Shown in pieces: positions 25,501-36,251 of a stretch of 64,000 bases of DNA (its first letter is position 1; every line of letters starts with the position of its first letter). The stretch lies in assembly GCA_002914845.1 (NCBI GenBank), contig JXTC01000013.1, positions 895,278 to 959,277 of the forward strand, in the 5' to 3' direction. A model generated the notes under the pieces. It ran no database searches. It had not been told where the DNA came from and worked only from the letters and a program-made list of their open reading frames with translations. Origin of the DNA: Trema orientale (Eukaryota > Streptophyta > Magnoliopsida > Rosales > Cannabaceae). Both the position numbers and the translations under genes were made by a program.

Positions 25501-26738
25501 ACAGAAAGAGAAAGAAAGTGACAAGATTTGGTCTAAGAGTGATACTTAATGACTAAGAAATGGCATAACTTAAGTTCTAAGGGGTATTTTGAGAATTTTA
25601 CACCTTACTTTCCATGTATCCAGCTCTAAAACATCCTTAGCATACTCACCAGGTTACTGGTCAATCCCATACACCCAAGTGTAGGCCAAAATGTTGAAAC
25701 CTAGCTTAGAAGGTGAAAACTAGTCATACTTTGAGCTATAATCCCATATGGCCAATCTTATTGTAATCTGGTGGAACCTAGCCCCATAACCAATTATTAA
25801 ACATAAAAATAAGTCAATTAGACTCCGATTAATAATGCAAACATAGTACAAATACCTAATTATTAGAATGCACAAAATTGACATTATGCGATTAAGCTAA
25901 ATCTAAGCTAGCTTAGTGTAATTAAACACAGTTCAGTACAATGACTGCCACCTCGTGCTTACCTGGGGCCAAAAAATAAAATGCTATAAATGAGTCCTAA
26001 ACATTAGATTAAAGCTATTTGATGTGTTAAATGTACAGTGAATTTAGCTCCGAAAAGCGTAAAAAATGTATTTTACTGAAAAACTACTATTTGACCAAGT
26101 TATCAACAGACATGATTTGAATGCATGCGCATATAGTATTACTATTCATGAATGTATTTTTTGTTCCTCTCACACACCAAGCTCTCTCTTTAAGGGTATT
26201 GAGCCTTTACACTGCATAGGAGCACTTCAACAAATATTAGTACATTAGTACAATAATACATATCGAAAGCATTTAACAATCAGCTTAAGCAATTTACCAT
26301 GAAATTGACACTAATTTTATGATATGTCTATTATGCAATATGAACATATTTATTATTGGCTTATTATGCTTGTGAGAATCTTGGGCATCATAGTCTAGCA
26401 TCCATTTGGAACATAAAGATGGCATATGAAACCTTTTCCTTATCAGTGATTTTAATGTAATCGAAGATACACTCAATACTCCGAATCCGCTCTTCTGCCA
26501 ATAATGGATCAGTTTCACCCTTAAAAGCTGGAGGCTTATTCTTTCTAAACCTCTCACAAGCTGGTTCATAATTTTCTTGTCTAGCTGCGGCCTGTGGTGG
26601 TGGTTGATCTCTATGTCTTTCCTCCCTTTCTACAAGCCTTTCTAATTGTCTTGCTAGTGTCTCAACCAACTCTGTCAATCTATTTCTCACGGCATCCTTG
26701 TTGTTCTCAATTTCAATAGTATCCCTCCTATCGTCCAC
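19537..26738 (-). pseudogene. Tekay gag-pol, fossil
   Basis: Parts from 5' to 3' on the minus strand: gag start and core (26738-26393, continuing near 23460); gag C-terminal part with a degraded zinc knuckle and the protease box LIDSGVTHSFVS (22547-23173); RT with [11 protein letters not shown] and the FIDDILIYS box (21436-22366); RNase H with [15 protein letters not shown] and [10 protein letters not shown] (20756-21316); integrase HHCC and core (YWWPDMK, CLTCQQVKAEH, DLVVGLP, DRYTKSAHF, 20188-20657); and the C-terminal domain (19537-19767). It is broken at about half a dozen places or more. In a living element it encodes the capsid and the enzymes for reverse transcription and integration. 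Confidence 0.9.
23469..26392 (-). mobile_element. solo LTR of the Tekay family nested in gag
   Basis: The 2,924-bp LTR, same orientation as its host, is flanked by GTCTA at 23464-23468 and 26393-26397. It is collinear with the host LTRs but clearly diverged from them, and closer to the LTR starting at 12659. Its termini read TA...TA where the family has TG...CA. No internal region is present, as expected after recombination between two LTRs. Confidence 0.88.
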
Positions 26739-26957
26739 TCACTTATTAGTTTGACCCTTAGCCCGTGGTATAATTCTTTATACAGTTGCCTTTTCAATTA
26801 CATCCAAGCATAATAGCCAATAATAAAGACACAACATATCATAACATATGGCCTCAAATTTAATACAAACACAAGAACTTAAAACTTACTGGTTGACTGA
26901 GCTTCTTGTCATATGATCATACCCATGTAGACAGTCTTCAGAAACGATTAAACCTTT

Positions 26958-26969
26958 GCTCTGATACCA
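26958..26969 (-). other. primer binding site (initiator tRNA-Met type)
   Basis: On the minus strand TGGTATCAGAGC lies a few bases from the end of the 5' LTR at 26974. It matches the 3' end of plant initiator tRNA-Met. Confidence 0.9.
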
Positions 26970-26973
26970 ATAT

Positions 26974-29794
26974 TGTAACGCCCCCTAGTTTAACTATATT
27001 GTCCTATATAGCCAAACTATGAAGTATTATTCTTTCTTAAACATTATCTTTAGTTTTATAAAAAGGTGGGCAAATTTGAACTTTCCAAATCCTTTAAACA
27101 AAAGCAACTGCATGGCATTTCTTGTTAAAAGTATCTTTATAAAATGTACAATCAAAAGAGATTTTCACCTATCTATTTTGCTATCAACAGTAGTATTTAC
27201 ATTATACCAAAATATCTCAAAACAAAAATATCGCCCACAGGTCAAGCTCGTCTACATCTGTATGATCATGGCGACAAAAGGCAGGTCAAATAACCAGCTA
27301 CTCAATACTAAAGTGTGCCTCCTCATTTGCATCACAAGATTAAAATGAGCTAAAGCTCAGTAAGTAAAAACTATGCATGCTCATGTATGTTTTAAAATCT
27401 TATAAAGTTCACATTGTACACTTTTCTTTCTTAAACATTTCAGTCCATACATTTTCTTTAAAAAAAATATTCATAGTTGAGCCCTTTAGTACATTGCTAG
27501 TTCCGTAAGTCGATAGGCCATGATAACATTGGGTGGAAATTCTGGACAAGAGTAAAAATAAGGTGCCACTATTGTGTGAGTTTTTTGAAAACTCCTTCCC
27601 TCATCAAAGGGCATCCCACACTGCATTAATATTGTCCTACTTAAACGAGATACATCATAAGATCCGCAAGTCTCGCTTCAATGGGAGAGTCTGCATCAAC
27701 AGACTTACGTACCCAGCTGCGATAGACTAGTAATTGCACTTAAAACTTATCTTATAAAATTGGTACAATAGTATTCACTTTCAAATACCTTGTAATAAAA
27801 TTCTTAATTTGCATGCAAGATGTACCATGCACATGCCATTTCATAAGAATAAGTAAGTTTTACATAATGACATCCTCTATGTAGTTCTTGTGACGCAGTT
27901 ATAAGTCTATACTTACCTTGTGTCCTGAACAGAAATGAATTGTGAAAAGGGCCAATATTCTCTAGAGATTGGTGTACTAATTACCTGTCATTAATTACTG
28001 TTATTTAAAATGCACATTTTGTCAAAAGAATGCATCAAGATACTCGAACAAGACCGAAATCAGAACTTTCACCAAATCAGGAAACTTGATCTTAAAATGA
28101 CTCAGAAGCATATAAATCACTTAAGGTACTTGGCAGTCAATAACTAGCATTGAAAAACTGTTCAGAAGTATTAAAATATGAATGCTAGTTTATTAGCACA
28201 AAAATGATCCAAAATGGCACATAATTTTGTAAAACTAGTCCATTTGCTCCTAAATGGTGCCATTTCATTTTAAAAATATTTGGACAGCACCTCCCCTATT
28301 TGAAGACATTTCCAGATGATTAAAATCATAGTTTTAAATTTGCAATAATAATTAACAATCAAATTCCCACATATACACATCAAAGAGGATCACTTAGAAT
28401 AATCTAAGTGCACTTGAACTCTTTTTTCGGTTTAAACAAGTTTAAAACACTTTTACACTTGTGTGTCATCAGAATCAGCCACCAAATGAGTGTAATAAAT
28501 AATAGAATCAATAAAATATACACTCCAAGTTTAGGAAATCAGATTATGAATGTAGAAAACTTAATCTACTACACATAAAAATACTTAATTCCATAAATAG
28601 CAAACTTTGAGGCTTAGGTCTAACTTTAATCCTCCACTTAAATTTTATATTTCCAGCAATATATAAGGGTTCCTAGGACCATTATTCATCAAATAATAGC
28701 TTAGGTTTAAGAGCTGAAATAAAGGAAATTCACTACAAATTCAAAGTCCAACTTAGACCTTACTTTGACCAGTTTGAGCTTTTACTAGACTTCTTGCCTT
28801 CTATCTCCACCAAACTGATTCCCAATGCTTAGAAATAGATTTTTGAACTTGAGAGGACCTGAAGAAACCAATATTTAAGTGGGAACAAGTAGAGAATCGA
28901 AATTATAGGGAAAGACCTAGAAAGAAGAATTAGTAGAACTACCTTGACTAGTTTTGATATATCTTGCTTTCTAGAGCTCCAACTTGAGTTCTACTACTTG
29001 GAAACTCTTGGAGATGGTTAAGGGAAGTTGAGAGAAGTTTAAAAAAGTATTGGAGAGGCTCAGGTCATAGCTGGAGAGAAAGTGAAAAGAAATGGCCAGA
29101 TTTGGTCTAAAAGTAATACTTAATGATTAAGAAATGGCATAACTTAAATTCTAAGGGGTATTTTAGGTATTTTGCTCCTTATTTTCCATGTGTCAAGCTC
29201 TAAAACATCCTTAGCATACTCATCACATTGCTGTTCAATCCTATACACCCAAGTGTAGACCAAAATGGTGAAACCTAGCTTAGAAAGTGAAATCTAGTCA
29301 TACTTTGACTTATAATCCTATATGGCCAATCTTATTATAATCTGGTGGAACCTAGCCCCATAACCAATTATTAAACATAAAAGAAATTCAATTAGACTCT
29401 AATTAATAATGCAAACATAGTATAATTACCCAATTAATAGAATGCACAAAAATGGCATTACGTGATTAAGCTGAATCTAAGCTAGCTTCGAGTAATTAAA
29501 CACAAATCAGTGTCGTGAATGCCACCTCGTGCTTACCTGGAGCCGACATTGCTTTCATAAATATATTCCTTGTTCATTTAGCACACCGAGCTCTCTCTTT
29601 GAGGTATTGGACCTTTACACTGCATCGGGACACTTCGACAAGCATTAGTGTAATAATATATGTGTAAATGCACATAACATAATGAATGAGCATATTACTA
29701 TGAAATGGATATTAATGACTTCTAGATGCCTAATATGTAATTGGAACATGTTTATTATTGGCTTAGTATGCATGTGAGAATCTTGGGCACCACA
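26974..29794 (-). repeat. 5' LTR of the Tekay element
   Basis: In element orientation it starts TGTGGTGCCCAAGATTCTC at 29794 and ends at 26974 next to the PBS. At 2.8 kb it is slightly shorter than its partner at 16329-19326, with which it is otherwise collinear. Confidence 0.9.
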
Positions 29795-29799
29795 CACAT

Positions 29800-30210
29800 T
29801 TAGTGATGCTTGTGATGAGTCACTAACGGAGTTAAGGTAACGATGCATGTAATGAGTCATTACGTACACAACGGAATTAAGGTAATGATGCTTGTGATGA
29901 GTCGTTATGGGTAACGATGCTTGTGATGAGTCGTTACATGTACAACAGAATTATGGTAACGATACTTGTGATGAGTCATTACATGCACATTTAGTGATGC
30001 TTGTGATGAGTCACTAACAGAATTAAGGTAACAATACTTGTGATGAGTCGTTACATGCACAATGGAGTTAAGGTAACGAAGCTTGTGATAAGTCATTATG
30101 TGCACATTTAGTGATGCATGTGATGAGTTGTTACATATATACTCCAGTGATGCTTGTGACGAGTCACTGTTGAGCTAGATTGATGATGCTTGTGATGAGT
30201 CACCCAATAT
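29800..30210 (+). repeat. tandem array with GATGCTTGTGATGAGTC core
   Basis: About twelve copies of GATGCTTGTGATGAGTC or close variants recur at spacings of roughly 30-55 bp. They alternate with TTACATGCACA and GGAATTAAGGTAAC spacers. The last 25 bp before 16329 (ATGTGGTGAATCGTTATGTGC) belong to the same array. The Tekay element therefore landed inside it. The spacers vary and there is no CRISPR character. Confidence 0.85.
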
Positions 30211-32290
30211 GGAATAAGAAAATAAAAAGGGTTTAGGACTTATCACTGTGTTATTATTGGTATACTTGTTATGCTTGTTTTTATAGCTTTATTGTGCATT
30301 GTGGATGTCGTGTTAAGTTTTGTATAGTTTGCCTATTTTGAAGTTTGGTGTAATGTTTGTCCTGTCTTACTAAGTATTTTGCTTATGTAGTTACTTCGTA
30401 CTGTAGGTAAAGGAAAGAATAAGGTTAGCCAGTGATGAGTAGACTAGTCAGTGTGCAATATAAATATGGCCTGACCGTGGTAAAAAGGAAAATATTTTGA
30501 TATTTTGGAAGTTGTTTTGTATAATTATGTTGTGAATAAATGGAGTGTTTATGAAAAATAATTTTAATGTGGTCGTGCTTTTAAGTTAGAAATTAATTAA
30601 CTTCTCCATGTTTTTATTATATAAAATTTATGTATTAAAAAAATTAGTTAATAGGTCTTAATCGGCCTTGTTATGGGAAAATTTCACAAAATAATATCTT
30701 TAATCATTCTTAACATAGAGGATGTTACACTGTAGGCTATGCCCATCTGTGCAAGGAAGATGCCTGTGCAATCTATATCACCCCAACTCAGACAGACTAA
30801 ATGATGAACTTAAAATATATCTCGTAAAATTAGTACAATAATACTAATTTGAATCCAATGCGTGGAAAACTTCACTTCCTTGAAAATTATGCTTAAATGA
30901 TCATGCCATGCTTATGTCTTTCGTGAACTTTACAATAACCATATGAATATCATATAATTAATATAATACACATAAGCATGTAGAAAAATATCTCGTATTT
31001 ACTAATGTCCTTGTGATGCAGTTAAAATAAATCTTTACTTACCTTGTGTCTGACTAAAAAGATAGTGAAAATGGTCAGTATCCTCTGTGACAAAGTGTGC
31101 AGAAGACCTTATATGAATTTTATTACTAAAATGATCACTACAAAGTAAAATGCTTAAAGAAAAATGACCATAAGACTAAAATCACAACTTTCACAAAAAT
31201 CAAGAAACTTAATCACAAAATGACTCAAAAGTATACAAGTCATTTGACATACATTGTAGCCAATAACTTGCATTGAAAACTGATCAAAATCATCAAAATA
31301 TGAATGCCAGTTCCTGGGTACAAAAATGACCCAAAATGACATATAATTTTGTAAAAACTGATTTCCAAGACTTAGGAATAGACTTTAGTATTGAGAAATT
31401 AAGGTTTCAATCTTACTCACTCTTATTTTAAAGATAACAAGCATTTGATTTAGTACTAATGATTTAATTTGAGTGTGTAATGAAATGGTTTTGAAGTTCT
31501 AGATCAAGTTAATCAAGGAATCAAGCTTGAAGATTGATGCATATTGAACTTATTAGAATCAAGCTTGAAGATAGACAATTAAGATACAAGACTATGTTTA
31601 GATGGGGTATATTTCATATTTAGTCTTATATTTGATTTAGTTTATTGCACATAAATTCTCTTTGTATTGGCTCATATTTTCTAAAGAAATTTTAAATACT
31701 TTCAATAGAATTTTCAAACTCTCTTAAGGTTAAAATGGTTATTTTATTTTAGAAGTTTGAAAATAAATATCATTTTTAATCTAGACAAAATATCCTCAAA
31801 AAGTTATTTTTTTAATGTTAAAATTATTTAGAAAAATAAAGTTTTAAAAATGACGAAAGTTTGGATCAAAGAAACCATTTATTGGTTTCTGACCCATTTT
31901 AGTCGACCAGAGTTAGTCGACCGAAAAAAGGGCTAAAAATGACCGTTGGAGCTGAACTATTGTGTCAGACTACAATGGCTAGTATTTTTGATCGACCAAA
32001 ATTATTTCTGGTGGACCAAAATTTTGACAGCATTTTTTCAACAGTTGAAAACAGCTAGTTTTTAAGTTTGATGACTTAGAAACATAGAATGCGAACCTAA
32101 ATTGATACCCAATTAGTTTCTAAGTGAAAAAGCTCTCTTTTACTCAACTTTAACTTTCAAATCTATTTGAGCCAATCTTAGAGCATCTATTGTGCATTGT
32201 TCTCAAATCTCTTAAGCCAAAGCTGTATTCATTACTTTTGTGAGGAGAGTTCATGAGTGTGATCACTCTTGATTATTAAAAAACAATTAA

Positions 32291-32700
32291 GTATAAGGTG
32301 AGGTTGGCACCGGAGTCATAAATAACTCGTGTATAGGTGAGATTGCAACCAGAGTCTAAATAACCCGATTTAGATGAGGTTGCCAACGAATTCTAAATAG
32401 CCCAAGTGTAGGTGAGGTTGTCACCAGAGTCAAAACAACCCGTGAATTCGTAAGATTGGCACCATTGTCTAAACAATCCGGATATAGGTGAGGTTGCCAC
32501 CGGAGTCTAAACAACCTAATTTAGGTGAGGTTATCACCAGAGTCTAAACAACCCGAGTGTAGGTGAGGTTATCACCAGAGTCTAGACAACCCGCGAGTTG
32601 GTGAGGTTGGTACCATTGTCTAAACAACCTAGTATAGGTGAGATTGATACTAGAGTTTAAACATTCTGAGGTTAGGCGTGATAGAACCAGAGTCAAGACT
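32291..32700 (+). repeat. ~37-bp minisatellite in copia LTR
   Basis: About eleven degenerate units of the type GTAGGTGAGGTTGTCACCAG followed by AGTCTAAACAACCCGAG. The 36-39 bp spacing keeps GGTGAGGTT and AGTCTAAACAACC as the best conserved parts. It lies shortly before the gag of the SIRE-like element. Confidence 0.85.
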
Positions 32701-32999
32701 ATTGTAAAGGCTAGGGTGTGCCTACGAAGAAACCACTCCATTTGTAAATGGGTCGGTCAAGCCCATAACCTTGATCCGATAGTGGAAAGCTCGAAGCAAG
32801 TTGCCGAGGACCGGGGACTTAGGCAAACCGTCGTGTTTGTCGAACCTCGTAAAAACCGAGTTTGTATTTTCTCTATCCCTACACTTTTTACTTTATTGTA
32901 AACTATTTAATTGTATGTTTGATATTTGGTGTGCTTTATTTTTTTGGTATTATTGTTACGTGTTTGGTATTTTTGTTAGAGACTTACCCATCTTGAGAT

Positions 33000-34320
33000 G
33001 GCATACCCAAACAATTTTCAAAATCATTCAAATGAGGAATTTTCAACTAGACCACCATTTTTCAATGGTATTGACTACAATATTTGGAAAATTAAAATGC
33101 TTAAATTTTTTAAATTTATTGAATATTGTTGTTCAAGGTCTATATATTTTTAAAAAATTAATTGATGATAAACTTGTTGAAAAGGAATTGGATGAATATG
33201 ATGATTTTGACAAAATCATGTTTTCTAGGATTAGATATCCTTTGCATTGTTTGTTATGTAGTCTAGATGTAAATATTTATAATAGTGTACAAATGGCTAC
33301 TAGTGCACATGAAATGTGGAAAATGCTTGAAAGTTCATATGAAAACATAGGTCAAATTAAGGAAAATAAAATTAGTATGCTTATGCATAACTATGAGTTA
33401 TTTGAAATAGAAAGTGATGAATATATTACTCAAATATTTATTAGATTTACTAACATCACTAATGATCTTCATGCTCTTGGGAAAACTTATAACAATACCG
33501 AAATGGTAACACAGGTTCTAAAAACCTTAACAAAAGTATATCAAAAAGAAGTGGTTGCTATCCAAGAAGAGAAAGACGTCACTAATGTTCCTTTTGAAGA
33601 ACTTATCCAATTCTCATTTCTCGTGAGATCATGATGATCAAGAGCAAAAATCAAAATGGAGAAGAAGAAAAGGAAATGAAGGCCACATGGGTTGATAATG
33701 GCAATGGTGAATTAAATGAAGAAATTCAAGAGGAGATTGGCAACGTGTGCTTCATGGCAATTGATGATGAGGTAAAATTGCTTGACCCCAATGATGATTT
33801 TCTTGATGATAGTGATGATAGTAATGATTTTGATAATAAAAGTGATGTAGAAGAGTAATCATATAATAAGCTACTTGATGATTTTAATGAATTGCATGAT
33901 AATTACAAATTGTTTATTTTGAAAAATAGTGCTTTCAAGAAGAAATTATCTCTTTTATCAAAAGAACTTGAGAAATTTTCAAAAAAAAAGGAAGTTATCT
34001 TGACTTGTGACATATGTGTATCTTTGAAAAATGAAAATGCTTCTTTAAAAGAAAGAGTTTTAGACTTAACCAACACTATCCATAAGTTCACTAATGGAAA
34101 GAAGAATTTTGATTTAATGCTTTGTGGATAAAGATGTGTTTTTGACAAAGGAGGTATAGGATACAAACCTTTCATAAAACAAAAGTGTCTTAAAAATTAT
34201 TTTGTCAAAGTAACATCTAGTAGAGACTCAAAATATGTACGCAATTTTTGTAATCAAGATGGACATACAAGCTTTTCATGCTCCATCAAGAAAATTGCAT
34301 CTTTTGGTTTCAAATAAGAA
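33000..34320 (+). pseudogene. SIRE-like copia gag, fossil
   Basis: The first part reads as copia gag: an IWKIKML-type motif, MATSAHEMWKMLESSYE, QIKENKISMLMHNYELFEIE, and FTNITNDLHALGKTY. An acidic linker follows (LDDSDDSNDFDNKSDVEE, near 33800). A coiled-coil-like lysine/leucine-rich segment is next (33892-34131), then a zinc-knuckle CNQDGHTSFSC near 34253. The coding stretch is broken at a few points. No protease is seen. Confidence 0.75.
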
Positions 34321-34587
34321 TGAGTATCAAAGAGTTCAAAGACTAACAATAATTTGCCTATCTTTGAGAATGTCTTGCTAGAAATATAGTACGCTTAATT
34401 TTTGTCAAATATGTGATTAAAGTTATTGAGTTTTTCTTTTACTCTTTCAAATGTTCAATTTGAAATTTTGAACAAATGAGATTATATCTTTTGATCAAAA
34501 ATTTATTATTTTAAAAAGGTTTTCAAGTCAAGATAATTTCGTTTCGTTTTAAAAGAAAACGTTTATTGACTATGGCATAGAAAACTT
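34321..34587. other. short spacer without recognised gene
   Basis: AT-rich sequence between the copia gag and the LTR starting at 34588. It may be further degraded copia sequence, but no motif supports that. Confidence 0.35.
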
Positions 34588-36235
34588 TGCTAGTTTTTAC
34601 TGGAATAAAATTCCGAAAAATATTTTCGTAAAATCATTTTCAAGAACACCATAGTCTTGTAAAATCTAGAAATGCAGCAAAATTAGTTGTTTAAAATTTT
34701 TATTTTATAAAATATTTCATATCGTGATCTAACATAAATCAACTCTTGATCTAGACACGAATAATATTCGGATTCGCTTCACCACCTTTTTGTTTTCTCG
34801 TCTATTCTCTAAAGCCATTTGATTGATCCGGTGGGTGGTCACTTTCTCAATTCCTAACAAAGGGATCAGCAGACGAACAAGAAGACAATCTTCTTGTACC
34901 AATTTCTCTGAGATGGCCGAAATATCAAGGATGGTGAACTCTAGTGTTAGCCGATTTTTCTCTGCTCTTCCTCTCTCTTTTTTTCCTTTGACACTCTCTT
35001 CTCAAGGGGTGTCTCACGTGTAGTTCTCGTAATTATTAGCTAGAGAACTTTTCTCTTAACTATAGAGAGATTAGTAAACCCTAATAGGCTTATTGGGCTT
35101 GTTGAGCTCAACTAATCATCAAATAATTATTGGACTTTAATTTGAGCTAGACAGGGGACCAGATGGATCCATAAAGTCCAAGCTCTAATAGACCATATAC
35201 CCACAGTCATAATTAACTCTTAATTATGATTGGGCATTGTCCATTAATATTGGGGAATACCACTATAGGCCCAATATTAAACTCTTGGACTAAATATCAT
35301 TTATTTTCTGTGAAGCTTATTATCAAATAATTAGCTTGATCCATTTAGTATATACTATACCTGTAGACGTACCCCCAATGCAATGCTGTATTAAGAAGGT
35401 AAAATTACCGTATTACCCCTCTAGTACATATTTATCTTTGAGTTGCCATTTTTCATCTAATGGATAGTAGTTGACTATGGTGTTTGTATCTGCTTATACG
35501 ATCACAGTCAAATCCACATTGTGAATACCAGGGCCCTAGTTTATATTATCCAAGTACTTGAAAAAACTTAAAGTGATATTATATGATTGGCGTCCATTAT
35601 GAAAAACGTTCTACATATTTCATACACCTTATCTTCTAAGATACCAGAATTCGAACCATAAAATAAAACTAGTCCTTTAGTAACTCAAAAAGACAAAACA
35701 CATGAAAGTAAGTTCTTTAATCACTAGTATTAAGGTTTTCTACAATAGTACTAGATTAGTGAAATTAAAAATTTGAGTTACAGTGCTTAACCTCAAATTC
35801 TAATTCACTAGGTTTTGTTCGATTATGTTATAACTTTCTTATAGCACACTAGTGTTTCTATCTGAAGACTCACTTCGATAATTAGAGACTTCATTAATCA
35901 ATAAACAATACTACATTCTATGGCATAGTAAAGTATTCCATCTTCAATATGCAGAATGTGAAAAATTTAATTTAGACATAATGAAATAAAGAATATAATG
36001 TCTCCCACATATGAACTTATCATAGGAATAATTCTTTATTACTCATTACATGTCTCAGAATCTTTTAGATGTTTGCATAAAATAAACATACACATCACAT
36101 GTATATCAATGGGACATAAATGAAATAGAAATTCATAACATGGAATTTATTAATAACAAATAGATAACAAATAATCCAATAATTTTGTTCATAATGTCAA
36201 AATAATAAACGGCTTTATAGGACATTATTCCAACA
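34588..36235 (-). repeat. copia 3' LTR
   Basis: In element orientation it starts TGTTGGAATAATGTCC at 36235 and ends near TAGCA at 34588, about 1.65 kb. It is collinear with the LTR at 38296-39942, which has nearly the same length. Confidence 0.85.
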
Positions 36236-36251
36236 ATCTCCCACTTGGCCT

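Larger units (their letters stand above)
16329..29794 (-). mobile_element. Ty3/gypsy Tekay (Del) chromovirus with both LTRs
   Basis: LTRs at 16329-19326 and 26974-29794 flank a minus-strand gag-pol. The element is bounded by CACAT at 16324-16328 and 29795-29799. The PBS and polypurine tract are both in place. The domain order gag, protease, RT, RNase H, integrase, and the C-terminal SPRYVGPF and VFHVSMLRRY blocks fit Tekay/Del. It is structurally whole at its ends, but its coding region is broken in several places and gag holds a solo LTR. The first 330 bp of the two LTRs differ by roughly 7% by eye, mostly transitions. That suggests an age of a few million years under common plant rates. Confidence 0.92.
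14844..30729 (+). mobile_element. gypsy-type solo LTR split by a Tekay element
   Basis: It starts TGTAATCCCC at 14844 and ends GATGTTACA at 30729, an inverted pair. The flanks are CCGTA (14839-14843) and CTGTA (30730-30734), one base different. Once the element at 16329-29794 is set aside, about 2.4 kb remains with no coding sequence, so it reads as a solo LTR. It contains a CT-rich tract (15290-15320) and the tandem array at 29800-30210. Orientation is tentative. Confidence 0.65.
12659..31400 (-). mobile_element. Tekay-family gypsy LTR, dismembered by later insertions
   Basis: The pieces 12659-13233, 14748-14843 and 30735 to about 31400 are collinear with the solo LTR at 23469-26392. Shared landmarks are the start TGTAACATCCCC, the GGTAGGCCGTGTCCACCTAT motif, the CTCATAGTACAATG motif and the GTGATGCAGT motif. 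They are separated by a solo LTR (13234-14742) and by a large insertion (14844-30729). The right part is shorter than family members and runs into a SIRE-like copia near 31400. Orientation follows the related full element at 16329-29794. No coding part is seen. Confidence 0.75.
31400..34320 (+). mobile_element. SIRE-like Ty1/copia, 5' LTR part and gag
   Basis: A long LTR-like region (about 31400-32950) includes a 37-bp tandem array. It is followed by a copia gag of the SIRE/Maximus kind (33000-34320). No pol follows: the element stops before the LTR at 34588. The left boundary against the older gypsy LTR is approximate and no PBS was recognised. Fossil, truncated at the 3' side. Confidence 0.65.

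Noticed and set aside
29800-30210. CRISPR-like array
   Set aside because: Repeats are degenerate, spacers are related to each other, the context is a plant LTR and no cas gene exists.
32544-32901. Short proteins around the 37-bp array
   Set aside because: They overlap the tandem array and LTR; no family recognised.
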